A stretch of DNA of 13,707 bases from DATKCA01 sp035544675. GTDB taxonomy: Bacteria; Acidobacteriota; Thermoanaerobaculia; Gp7-AA8. Below, piece after piece: positions 7,783-13,707 of this stretch; position 1 is the stretch's first letter; the number at the start of each line of letters is the position of its first letter. A program made the translations under genes and the position numbers. The stretch is taken from the NCBI GenBank assembly GCA_035544675.1, contig DATKCA010000216.1, forward strand, positions 1 to 13,707, in the 5' to 3' direction. Below the pieces are notes generated by a model. It had not been told where the DNA came from. It ran no database searches and was given only the letters and a program-made list of their open reading frames with translations.

Positions 7783-10575
7783 ATGCGCAGGTCGTTTCTC
7801 CTAGTCCTTCTCCTCTTCGCTCTTCCGCTCAGCGCGCAGCAGTGGATGCGCCTGCCGGGCATGCAACTGCCCGGGCAGATCACGCGCGACACGAACGGCA
7901 TCCCGTTCATCCGCGCCTTCACCGACCGGGACGCCATCTTCCTCAACGGCTGGGTCCACGCCCAGGACCGCCTCTTCCAGATGGACGAGAACCGGCGCAT
8001 CGCCAGCGGCACCTTCGCCGAGCTGGTCGGCCCGGCCGCGCTGCCGACCGACATCCAGCTCCGCACCCTCGGCCTCCGCCGCGCCGCCGGCCTCTCCCAA
8101 CTCGAGCTCTCCGCGCGCATGAACCAGCTCCTCAACGCCTACGCCGCAGGCGTCAATGCCTGGGTCGCCGCCAACCCGCTCCCTCCCGAATACGGCGCGC
8201 TCGAGATCACCCAGTTCGAGCCGTGGACCGCGCTCGACTCCATCGCCGTGGGCAAGCTCCTGGCCTTCGGCCTCTCCTTCGAGCTCGACACCGAAGCCAC
8301 CATCGCCCTGCTCACCTACCAGGGCGCGGGTCAGGTCGTCGGATTCAACGGCACGGCACTGTTCTTCGAGGACCTCTTCCGCTCCAAGCCGTTCGATCCG
8401 GCTTCGACCGTGCCGGATGCGACGGCGGCCGCGGGCTCGCCAGGGCAAAAAGCGGCCGCCGAGTCAGCGGTGCGTCCACTGAAGCAGTGGGCGGACTCGA
8501 TCAGCCCGGAGTCGCTGGAGCTGATCAAGGACTACCACGCGCAGCTGAAGGAGATCCCGTTCTTCCAGAAGATCATCGACCCTGAACAGCGCGGCGCATC
8601 GAACGAGTGGGCCATCGCCGGATCGCTCACCACCACCGGCAACCCGATGATCGCCAACGACCCGCACCTGGCCCTGCGCATGCCGGCCACGTTCTACCCG
8701 CTGGGCATCTCCGGCTCGCGCCTCAACGCCGTGGGCGTCGGATTCCCCGGCGCGCCGCTCGTGATCCAGGGTCACACCCCCCGCATCGCCTGGGGCAGCA
8801 CCGTGAACCCGCTCGACGTCACCGACCTCTATCAGGAACAGCTCGTTCCCGACGCGACGTCGTCCTCCGGCTTCGCCGCGACATTCAACGGACAGCGCGA
8901 GCCGCTCACCGCCATCCCACAGTCCTTCCGCGCCAACAACCCCGCCAACGGCATCCCGAACGACATCACCGTCGTCCCGCCGAGCGCGTCGATCCCGGCC
9001 GGCACGCTGATCGTCAACCGCCGCAACGCCCCGATCGTCTCGCTCAACCCCGCCACCGGCGCCGCCATCAGCGTCCAGTACATCGGCTTCGGCCCCACGC
9101 GCGAGCTCGACACGTTCCTCATCTTCAACGAGGCGCGGAACCTGGACGACTTCCGCCGCGGCCTGGAGTTCTTCGACGTCGGCTCGCAGAACTTCATCTA
9201 CACCGACGTGGACGGCAACATCGCCTACTTCACCAGCGGCGAGATGCCGATCCGCGAAGACCTGCAGGCCGGCACCATCAAAGGCGCGCCGCCGTTCTTC
9301 GTGCGCGACGGCAGGACGAGCGGCAACGACTGGATCCGCATCACCACCCGTCCGCCCAACCAGGCCTCGCCGTATCTGATCCTCCCGGCCGCGGAGATGC
9401 CGCAGGTGGTCAATCCGCCGCGCGGCTTCATCATCAACGCCAACAACGACCCGGCCGGCAACACGCTCGACAACAACGCGCTCAACCAGCTCCGCCCCGG
9501 CGGCGGCATCTACTACCTGGCGCCCGGCTATTCCGGATTCCGGGCCGGCCGCATCACACAGCTCATCCGCGGGAAGATCGCGCGCGGCGAGAAGTTCTCC
9601 ATGGCCGACATGCAGGCCATCCAGGCGGACGTCGTCCTCATCGACGCGCAGTTCTTCGTCCCCTTCATCACCCGCGCGCTCGACAACGCCGGCGCGAGCA
9701 GCAACCCGTTGCTGGCCGGGCTAGCTCAGGCTCCCGGCGTGAGCGCCGCGGTCAACCGCCTGCGCACCTGGGACTTCTCGACGCCGACCGGCATCCCCGA
9801 AGGCTTCGACGCGGCGGACGTGAACGGCGTCCTCTCACCGCCCTCCTCGGCGGAGATCGAGTCGAGCATCGCCGCGACGATCTACAGCGTCTGGCGCGGC
9901 CAGTTCATCCGCAACACCGTCGACGCCGTGCTCGGCGCCGGCAACCTGCCGCGCCCGGGCAGCGCGCTGGTCCTCACCGCTCTGCGCAACCTGCTGGAGA
10001 ACTACGACACGCGGAACGGCGCGGGCGTTTCCGGCGTGAACTTCTTCAACGTGCCGCCGCTGGCGAACAACGCGGAGACCGGACCGGCCCGCCGCGACAT
10101 CCTCATCCTCAAGAGCGTGGCCGACACCCTGGCACTGCTCGCCAGCAACGAGTTCGCACCCGCATTCGCGAACTCGACGAACCAGAACGACTACCGCTGG
10201 GGCAAACTCCACCGCATCGTCTTCCGACACACGCTGGGCGGCCCGTTCAACGTGCCGCCCAACGGCGGGTTCCCGCGCGTGGCGGGACTGGACGGCCTCT
10301 CCACCGACGGCGGATTCGAAGTGGTCGACGCGTCGAGCCACAACTCGCGCGCGTCGACTCTGAACGGATTCATGTTCAGCAGCGGACCGAACCGCCGCAG
10401 CGTCTCGGAAGGAGCGCCCGGCGGCATCCGCGCCGTGACCAGCCTGCCGGGAGGCATCAACGGCAGCAACCCTGCCGGTCCCACCTACGTCAATCTGCTC
10501 GGGCCATGGCTCACCAACGAGGCCTTCCCGATCGACGTGCAGCCGCGAGTCGTGCTGCCCTGGAGTGCGCAATGA
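7783..10575 (+). CDS. Exported penicillin-acylase-family Ntn hydrolase (possible acyl-homoserine-lactone or beta-lactam acylase)
   Basis: A 930-residue preprotein with signal peptide MRRSFLLVLLLFALPLSAQ. The alpha-chain region carries ITRDTNGIPFIRAFTDRDA and GWVHAQDRLFQMDENRR, the standard opening of the family. A low-complexity spacer (about 205-240, Ala/Pro-rich) precedes the autocleavage site: in RGA-SNEW the Ser at residue 273 would become the N-terminal nucleophile of the beta chain. NDPHL (292-296) and the NANNDPAGN stretch near 552 supply the oxyanion-hole/active-site region. Length and order fit the family, and every expected motif is visible. It should mature in the periplasm and hydrolyse amide bonds of acylated substrates; the natural substrate cannot be read from sequence. 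Codon use is extremely C/G-rich at third positions. The OmpW-like gene is coupled to its stop codon. Confidence 0.93.
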   Translation: MRRSFLLVLLLFALPLSAQQWMRLPGMQLPGQITRDTNGIPFIRAFTDRDAIFLNGWVHAQDRLFQMDENRRIASGTFAELVGPAALPTDIQLRTLGLRRAAGLSQLELSARMNQLLNAYAAGVNAWVAANPLPPEYGALEITQFEPWTALDSIAVGKLLAFGLSFELDTEATIALLTYQGAGQVVGFNGTALFFEDLFRSKPFDPASTVPDATAAAGSPGQKAAAESAVRPLKQWADSISPESLELIKDYHAQLKEIPFFQKIIDPEQRGASNEWAIAGSLTTTGNPMIANDPHLALRMPATFYPLGISGSRLNAVGVGFPGAPLVIQGHTPRIAWGSTVNPLDVTDLYQEQLVPDATSSSGFAATFNGQREPLTAIPQSFRANNPANGIPNDITVVPPSASIPAGTLIVNRRNAPIVSLNPATGAAISVQYIGFGPTRELDTFLIFNEARNLDDFRRGLEFFDVGSQNFIYTDVDGNIAYFTSGEMPIREDLQAGTIKGAPPFFVRDGRTSGNDWIRITTRPPNQASPYLILPAAEMPQVVNPPRGFIINANNDPAGNTLDNNALNQLRPGGGIYYLAPGYSGFRAGRITQLIRGKIARGEKFSMADMQAIQADVVLIDAQFFVPFITRALDNAGASSNPLLAGLAQAPGVSAAVNRLRTWDFSTPTGIPEGFDAADVNGVLSPPSSAEIESSIAATIYSVWRGQFIRNTVDAVLGAGNLPRPGSALVLTALRNLLENYDTRNGAGVSGVNFFNVPPLANNAETGPARRDILILKSVADTLALLASNEFAPAFANSTNQNDYRWGKLHRIVFRHTLGGPFNVPPNGGFPRVAGLDGLSTDGGFEVVDASSHNSRASTLNGFMFSSGPNRRSVSEGAPGGIRAVTSLPGGINGSNPAGPTYVNLLGPWLTNEAFPIDVQPRVVLPWSAQ

Positions 10576-11189
10576 AATCAGCCGCTTTCACACTGGCCAT
10601 CCTGCTCGCAGCACCTCTGGTCGCGCAGGAGCGCGACATGCAGATCACCGCCTGGGCCTCCCAGGTGGAGATGCAGGGCGAGGACTCGTTCCCCGGCGGG
10701 CTCACCACCGACTACGACGACGGCTTCGCCATGGGGATCAGCATCAACGGCTTCGTCAGGCCATACCTCTCGCTGGAGGGCTCGGTCTTCAGCTCGCAGA
10801 CCGACGCCGCTCTGCTCGTCGACGGCGTGGCCCCCATCAGCCTCGGCAAAGTCAGCCTGACCCCGATCCTGTTCGGCGTGCAGCTCCACCTGCCGGAACA
10901 TTCGCGGTTCGATCCGTACATCGGCGCAGGCGCCGCGTACGTGCTGGCCAGAAACCTGTCGTCGCCCGATCTGCTGGCGGGCGGCTCGGGACGGATCGAG
11001 CTGGACGACGAGATCGGCTATTACCTCAACGCCGGCATCGGCGTCCGCATCGCCGGCGGGCTGGGGCTTGTGGTGGACGGTCGCTATATCCCTTATGAAA
11101 CGACGTCGCGGTCGGCGCTGACCGGCATCGAGCAGGACCTCGACTTCTCACCGCGTCTGCTTTCGGTGGGATTGCGGCTGCGGTTTTAA
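10572..11189 (+). CDS. OmpW-like small outer-membrane beta-barrel protein
   Basis: 205 residues from an ATG that overlaps the acylase stop (ATGA), with GGAG six bases upstream. The signal peptide is MKSAAFTLAILLAAPLVAQ. The mature part alternates hydrophobic and polar residues. It contains SLTPILFGVQLHLP followed by DPYIGAGAAYVLA, the counterpart of the LPP...PYIGAG hallmark of OmpW, then YYLNAGIGVRIAGGLGLVVD, and it ends in LLSVGLRLRF with a terminal Phe as expected for Bam-inserted barrels. OmpW-like barrels of eight strands are thought to pass small hydrophobic molecules. Coupling to the acylase suggests joint production, perhaps uptake or export of an acylated substrate or product, but that is inference. 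The acidic loop near EDSFPGGLTTDYDDG is notable. Confidence 0.85.
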   Translation: MKSAAFTLAILLAAPLVAQERDMQITAWASQVEMQGEDSFPGGLTTDYDDGFAMGISINGFVRPYLSLEGSVFSSQTDAALLVDGVAPISLGKVSLTPILFGVQLHLPEHSRFDPYIGAGAAYVLARNLSSPDLLAGGSGRIELDDEIGYYLNAGIGVRIAGGLGLVVDGRYIPYETTSRSALTGIEQDLDFSPRLLSVGLRLRF

Positions 11190-11216
11190 CTCCAGCGCGG
11201 AGCAAAGCGCAGCGCG

Positions 11217-11274
11217 GGGTGAGGGAGCCCCTCACCCGCCGCTTCGCGCCTGCCCTCTCCCGCCGGGAGAGGGC
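11217..11274. repeat. REP-like double hairpin between convergent genes, possible bidirectional terminator
   Basis: Two perfect hairpins: GGGTGAGGG / CCCTCACCC (stem 9, loop 3, 11217-11237) and GCCCTCTCCC GCC GGGAGAGGGC (stem 10, loop 3, 11252-11274). The combination of CCCTCACCC with CCCTCTCCC...GGGAGAGGG is a common dispersed intergenic repeat of GC-rich bacteria. It sits between the convergent OmpW-like gene and the HEPN fragment, where it could stop transcription from both sides, although no T-run is present. Confidence 0.7.
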
Positions 11275-11305
11275 ACTGAGGGATGAACGCCGGCATGCCG
11301 ATAGA

Positions 11306-11500
11306 TCAGTAATGAGTTTTCCACAGTGCATCGACACGCCTGGCGATCTCCTCGCCAAGCCTGATCATCGCAGCGATGGTGGCTTCATCAACATCCGCCA
11401 CACCTTCATACTCGACCGCATTTCGTTTGCGGTGAGCATCGTCGAGCACGCGCCAGTCACTCGCGACAAAGCCGAGAGTATGCGGGAGAACCTGAAACAC
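11306..11500 (-). pseudogene. C-terminal fragment of a HEPN-domain protein (partner of the MNT gene)
   Basis: The 64-residue frame from a GTG at 11500 reads FQVLPHTLGFVASDWRVLDD, then AHRKRNAVEYEG and a final helix EATIAAMIRLGEEIARRVD. The RxxRNxxEY segment after a helix is the C-terminal half of HEPN proteins that pair with minimal nucleotidyltransferases; intact partners are usually about 110-140 residues. The N-terminal helices are absent. The fragment lies six bases after the MNT stop, in the same reading frame, so translation past that TAA would run straight into it. There is no ribosome site before the GTG. In intact HEPN ribonucleases an R-x4-6-H motif forms the catalytic site; here the equivalent region reads HRKRNAVEY with no clear following His. 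Most likely a deletion removed the 5' half of the toxin gene. A very short functional protein is possible but less likely. Confidence 0.6.
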
Positions 11501-11506
11501 AACAGA

Positions 11507-12097
11507 TTATCGAGCTGCTTCGAGACCATCTTCGCTTCCGATCAGCAGGATTCGGTCGCCACTCAGCACGTCCTGGAGAAACGGGTTGGACGATGTGCGC
11601 TTCCGGCGAAACTCCTCTGATGTATACAGCGTTGGGTTCACTTTGCGGCGAAGCTTGCGCTCCGCTCGAGCAAGCTTGTCGTATAGCTCCTCGAGGGTCA
11701 GATCGTCTGCAACGACCAGAAGGTCGACATCGCTGTTCGCGCGATCACTCCCCCGCGCCGCCGAGCCATAGACCAGCGCCAGCGAAAGGCGCTCGGCAAT
11801 CGGCGCGAGCGCCGCTCGAATCTCCTGCGCCGCTCCCATCGTCTTCAGAACGATGCCGCGCAGCTCTTCGAAAATTGCGCTCTTCTCATTCGGCTTGTAG
11901 TAGGTTCGCCGGCCGTCGCGGCGGACATCAAAGATCCCGGTTTGAGCCAGAGCCTCGACCTCGCGTTGAAGACTGGAGGGTGTGGTGTCCAACGCTTCCG
12001 CCAGCTCGCTGAGATACCACCAGCGTGCCGGGTCGCCCATGGTCAGACGAAGCAACCCTTTGCGAACCGTGGGAAATAGAGCGTCGGCCGCCGACAT
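11507..12097 (-). CDS. Winged-helix plus minimal nucleotidyltransferase (MNT) antitoxin-type protein
   Basis: 196 residues from the ATG at 12097 (MSAADALFPTVRKGLLRL). Residues 5-68 form a winged helix: WYLSELAEALDTTPSSLQREVEALAQTG is the recognition helix-turn-helix, and RRDGRRTYYKPN is the wing. Residues 100-190 form a Pol-beta-type nucleotidyltransferase with LVYGSAARGSDRANSDVDLL, which satisfies GS-x10-DxD exactly (G111, S112, D123, D125). In MNT-HEPN systems this enzyme adds AMP to the HEPN toxin and silences it; here the HEPN gene that follows is only a fragment. Other in-frame starts are ATG 12106 (MRKMSAAD) and GTG 12142. The GTG has an AAGGAG nine bases upstream but would translate the operator repeats into a basic YLRNLRKYVRKMRK tail unlike the family, so 12097 or 12106 is preferred. 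The winged helix probably controls its own promoter through the palindromes just upstream. Confidence 0.88.
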   Translation of the reverse strand: MSAADALFPTVRKGLLRLTMGDPARWWYLSELAEALDTTPSSLQREVEALAQTGIFDVRRDGRRTYYKPNEKSAIFEELRGIVLKTMGAAQEIRAALAPIAERLSLALVYGSAARGSDRANSDVDLLVVADDLTLEELYDKLARAERKLRRKVNPTLYTSEEFRRKRTSSNPFLQDVLSGDRILLIGSEDGLEAAR

Positions 12098-12137
12098 TTT
12101 ACGCATTTTGCGTACATATTTGCGCAAATTGCGTAAA
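12098..12137 (-). promoter_or_regulatory. Twin 19-base palindromic operator-like sites
   Basis: On the - strand two palindromes lie directly before the MNT start: TTTACGCAATTTGCGCAAA (12119-12137) and TGTACGCAAAATGCGTAAA (12098-12116). Each is symmetric except for one pair of positions and its centre. Their centres are 21 bases apart, two helical turns, so two dimers would sit on the same DNA face. The outermost 8-mers (TTTACGCA...TGCGTAAA) are perfect inverted copies. The winged-helix domain of the MNT protein is the obvious candidate binder. Confidence 0.7.
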
Positions 12138-12162
12138 TACACAACCCCTGTCTCCTTTTGAA
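12134..12162 (-). promoter_or_regulatory. Possible MNT promoter overlapping the first operator
   Basis: On the - strand TTCAAA (12157-12162) and TATTTA (12134-12139) are separated by exactly 17 bases and could be -35 and -10 boxes. The -10 box overlaps the upstream palindrome, which would allow classic autorepression. The match to consensus is moderate (-35 four of six, -10 three of six). Transcription from here would start downstream of the GTG at 12142 and so favour the ATG starts. Confidence 0.35.
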
Positions 12163-12285
12163 CATCGGCATGAACGGCTGACCGCTTACGTTCGGCCCAG
12201 CACCAGGAGGAATCACCATCAGCGCACTGCCCGTCCCGACCAGCACACCCATCGCCTCCAGCCTCGGCCCCGAGCCTGCGCAACG

Positions 12286-12305
12286 TGACGCGCCATGGCG
12301 CGTCA
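12286..12305. repeat. Perfect 20-base palindrome at the end of the conserved hypothetical gene
   Basis: TGACGCGCCATGGCGCGTCA is its own reverse complement. The TGA stop codon of the - strand gene occupies one end of it (12303-12305). It has no loop and no T-run, so it is not a standard terminator; it could be a protein binding site or a by-product of the mutation that made the stop. Confidence 0.6.
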
Positions 12306-12689
12306 GCGGCGGATCTGGCGCAGATCGTCCTCCCCGCGCCGTCCCATGAAATAGCGGCAGTACCACTGGAACCATCCGCGCGGGTCCTCGTAGCGAATCC
12401 AACCCTTCTTCCGCCAGACGCTGAGCGGCTGCGACGCATTCACGCCGAAGAAGTTGAGAGCGGGGTCATGGCGCTCATGACAGAGCTTGGCCTTCTCGAA
12501 CCAGTCGGCGGGAAACTCGTCGCGGCAATCCGTCATGTATTTGCCGCCGAAGATGCCCAGCGCGAGCAACTGCTTCGGAGTGAGCTGCGGCCGGAATCCA
12601 TCGTGAAAGTTCCGGCCCATCGGCTCCGTGAGCCGATACGCGTAGAGCTCCTGCATGAGGTCGGAGACTTCGACAATTCTCGGTTTCAT
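12303..12689 (-). CDS. Conserved uncharacterised protein (GGKYMTDCRDEFP / RGWFQWYCRYFMGRR family), probably C-terminally truncated
   Basis: 128 residues from ATG 12689. Highly conserved blocks are LTPKQLLALGIFGGKYMTDC (37-56), RDEFPADWFEKAKL, HDPALNFFGVNASQPLSVWR (74-93) and EDPRGWFQWYCRYFMGRR (101-118). I recognise these from an uncharacterised but widespread bacterial (and plant/fungal) family without known function. Relatives continue about 40-50 residues further with a Trp after RQI(R/K)R and then RAMxRHVAQ. Here the codon after RQIRR is TGA; the in-frame sequence beyond it still reads RAMARHVAQ before similarity fades, suggesting that TGG became TGA and the tail decayed. All main conserved blocks precede the stop, so the shortened product might still fold. 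The start is followed upstream by a dispersed palindromic repeat; no Shine-Dalgarno is visible. Confidence 0.7.
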   Translation of the reverse strand: MKPRIVEVSDLMQELYAYRLTEPMGRNFHDGFRPQLTPKQLLALGIFGGKYMTDCRDEFPADWFEKAKLCHERHDPALNFFGVNASQPLSVWRKKGWIRYEDPRGWFQWYCRYFMGRRGEDDLRQIRR

Positions 12690-12691
12690 GC

Positions 12692-12770
12692 TTTCTCTGT
12701 GCTCTCTGTGACTCTGTGGTTCATCGTCCCCCCGCCCTGGACAACCACAGAGTCACAGAGAGCACAGAGA
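12692..12770. repeat. Dispersed CTCTGTG repeat, copy 1, with perfect 28-bp stem
   Basis: Left arm 12694-12721 and right arm 12743-12770 are perfect reverse complements over 28 bases, separated by a 21-base loop rich in C. Each arm is built of three CTCTGTG heptamers 8-9 bases apart. It lies between the divergent conserved hypothetical gene and the Met-rich gene. The CTCTGTG...CTCTGTGG type is a familiar intergenic repeat in Acidobacteriota and planctomycete-like genomes (from memory). Confidence 0.85.
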
Positions 12771-12819
12771 CGAATGGAGCGCTTCGTGCAACTCCCTCAT
12801 TCAAAAAGGAGTCATACCG

Positions 12820-13209
12820 ATGCGCAAACACAACGTTCTGTTCGTGATGGGGATTCTGCTCTTCGCCTCCGTGTCATTCGCCCAGGAGTCGAAGCCGATG
12901 GACTGCAACGCAATGATGCAGAAGATGCACAGCGGGGCCAAAGCGATGGACGATCGCCTGCAGGCCCTGGTCGATGAGATGAACAAGGCCAAACGCTCCG
13001 CAAAGACCGATAAGACGGCCGCCGTGATCAACGAGCTCGTAACGCAGCGGAAGCAGATGCGCGAGCAGATGATGACGATGATGCCGCAGATGATGGGTCA
13101 CATGATGGAGCACTTGCAGAGCGGCATGATGAGCGGAATGAAGCACTCCATGTCCGACTGCCCGATGATGAAGGGCGCTCCGGCGGCCGCTGCCGAGCAC
13201 AAGCACTAG
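12820..13209 (+). CDS. Exported Met/His-rich protein, possible periplasmic metal (copper) binder
   Basis: 129 residues, ATG 12820 with AAGGAG eight bases upstream. The signal peptide MRKHNVLFVMGILLFASVSFA is followed by a mature chain opening QESKPMDCNAMMQKMHSG. A helical, charged middle (MDDRLQALVDEMNKAKRSAK, INELVTQRKQMREQ) leads into a methionine-rich stretch, MMTMMPQMMGHMMEHLQ and MMSGMKHSMSDCPMMKG, ending in AAAAEHKH. Repeated MxxM/MM pairs with nearby His and two Cys are typical of soft-metal ligation as in copper-handling proteins, so Cu(I) or Ag(I) binding is plausible. No named family is certain; small acidobacterial proteins of this layout are known only as hypothetical. It stands alone, flanked on both sides by copies of the same dispersed repeat, with no metal-transport gene nearby. 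Confidence 0.8.
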   Translation: MRKHNVLFVMGILLFASVSFAQESKPMDCNAMMQKMHSGAKAMDDRLQALVDEMNKAKRSAKTDKTAAVINELVTQRKQMREQMMTMMPQMMGHMMEHLQSGMMSGMKHSMSDCPMMKGAPAAAAEHKH

Positions 13210-13262
13210 TTTCTCTGTGTTCTCTGTGACTCAGTGGTCAATCGTCCCCCACCACACTGAGT
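13210..13262. repeat. Dispersed CTCTGTG repeat, copy 2 (degenerate right arm)
   Basis: Bases 13210-13250 match 12692-12732 at 37 of 41 positions, in the same orientation. The right arm is shortened (ACCACACTGAGTTC), so only an imperfect hairpin remains (CTCAG..TGGT with ACCA..CTGAG). It starts directly after the TAG of the Met-rich gene and ends at the stop of the convergent TPR gene, where it may serve as a terminator for both. Confidence 0.75.
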
Positions 13263-13707
13263 TCAGGAGGACGTGCCTGGCGGATACATCCGTTCGAACT
13301 CCGGATCGTCGCGCAACAGAGTGAGATCCGGATCGCGGCGCGTCCAATCGGCGTCACGGAAACCGGCGTCGTAAGCCTTTCGCAGCGAGTTCATCGCCTC
13401 ATCCTTCTTCCCGAGCGTGCAGAAGGTGCAGCAGACGTTGTACATGACGATGGCGTCGTTGGGGCGGAGGGCCATGGCCATGTTGGCCTCGCGCGTGGCG
13501 TCATCGACGCGATTCATCGCCGCGTAGTCTCCGGCCAGCAGCACGCGTGCCCGTGCATCCTCAGGGACCTTGCTCAACTGCGCCTCCAGCACCTGAACCC
13601 TCTGCTGCCGCGCGTTGTCAACGTTCTTGCCGAGCGCACCGAGGGCGTTGAGGAGCGGAACATAGACGTTGTAGTTGTCGCCGGAGTGGGCGATGGCATC
13701 GTCACCC
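13263..13707 (-). CDS. TPR-repeat protein, C-terminal part (5' end beyond window)
   Basis: The frame is open from the window edge (GDDAIAHSGDNYNVYVPLLNALGALG...) to TGA 13263-13265, about 148 residues. The 34-residue helix pairs DARARVLLAGDYAAMNRVDDATREANMAMALRP and NDAIVMYNVCCTFCTLGKKDEAMNSLRKAYDAG are TPR units. The end WTRRDPDLTLLRDDPEFERMYP closely resembles the C-terminus of acidobacterial Ser/Thr kinases, adenylate cyclases and winged-helix regulators with TPR tails, so the missing N-terminal part is probably a signalling domain. Two adjacent Cys plus a third (CCTFC) stand out. The GTG at 13592 is an internal codon. Confidence 0.85.
   Translation of the reverse strand, partial: GDDAIAHSGDNYNVYVPLLNALGALGKNVDNARQQRVQVLEAQLSKVPEDARARVLLAGDYAAMNRVDDATREANMAMALRPNDAIVMYNVCCTFCTLGKKDEAMNSLRKAYDAGFRDADWTRRDPDLTLLRDDPEFERMYPPGTSS

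Noticed and set aside
8607..10571. Long + strand frame upstream of and continuous with the OmpW-like gene
   Set aside because: Arg/His/Pro-rich shadow of the acylase; the OmpW-like protein has its own ribosome site, ATG and signal peptide at 10572.
12285..12305. Rho-independent terminator at the 20-base palindrome
   Set aside because: There is no loop and no following T-run on either strand.
12098..12439. Upstream extension of the MNT frame to 12439
   Set aside because: It crosses the operator palindromes and the end of the conserved hypothetical gene, and the extra residues have no family similarity.
12692..13262. CRISPR array suggested by repeated CTCTGTG words
   Set aside because: Only two copies, internally palindromic, separated by a gene; no regular spacers and no cas genes.

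Overview
The window is GC-rich bacterial DNA. The gene repertoire looks most like an Acidobacteriota genome (Thermoanaerobaculia/Vicinamibacteria type). It has a Ser/Thr kinase fused through one membrane helix to a TolB/PD40-like propeller, a large DUF5916 outer-membrane protein, a secreted penicillin-acylase-family Ntn hydrolase, and a TPR tail of the kind attached to acidobacterial kinases and cyclases. Several families of short palindromic intergenic repeats also fit. This placement is inference from family memory; no rRNA or marker gene is present.

Left part (1-4755). The 3' end of a ribbon-helix-helix (RHH) DNA-binding protein gene (+) converges on a receptor-like Ser/Thr kinase gene (-), whose kinase domain is unusually compact. 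Upstream of the kinase on the same strand is a two-helix membrane protein gene (DUF2207-like) broken by a single-base frameshift near 3128. Divergent from it is a translationally coupled pair: a short protein that looks like an HD-superfamily phosphohydrolase with its whole catalytic core deleted in frame, followed by an intact YwgA/SocA-like partner.

Centre (4925-11189). Three exported proteins are encoded on the + strand: a DUF5916 protein with a CBM9-like N-terminal domain, a penicillin-acylase-family hydrolase with a complete Ser-Asn nucleophile motif, and an OmpW-like small beta-barrel whose start codon overlaps the hydrolase stop (ATGA). The 266-base gap between the first two holds no gene. 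It is made of repeats: a pair of REP-like hairpins in opposite orientation, a dispersed TGTCATCCCGAGCG-type repeat, and three 18-base tandem copies that falsely extend the hydrolase reading frame.

Right part (11190-13707). After another REP-like double hairpin come, on the - strand, a HEPN fragment lacking its N-terminal half and, upstream of it, an intact winged-helix/minimal-nucleotidyltransferase (MNT) antitoxin-type gene. That gene is preceded by two 19-base palindromic operator-like sites 21 bases apart. Next is a conserved uncharacterised protein that appears cut short by a TGG to TGA change inside a perfect 20-base palindrome. A Met/His-rich exported protein follows, with a copy of one dispersed repeat on each side (one copy has a perfect 28-bp stem). 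The C-terminal part of a TPR protein runs off the end.

A theme across loci is effector loss with partner retention: an RHH gene without a visible toxin, an HD hydrolase without its active site beside an intact partner, and a HEPN toxin fragment beside an intact antitoxin. The window seems to record decay, or domestication, of defence/toxin-antitoxin type modules between ordinary envelope and signalling genes.
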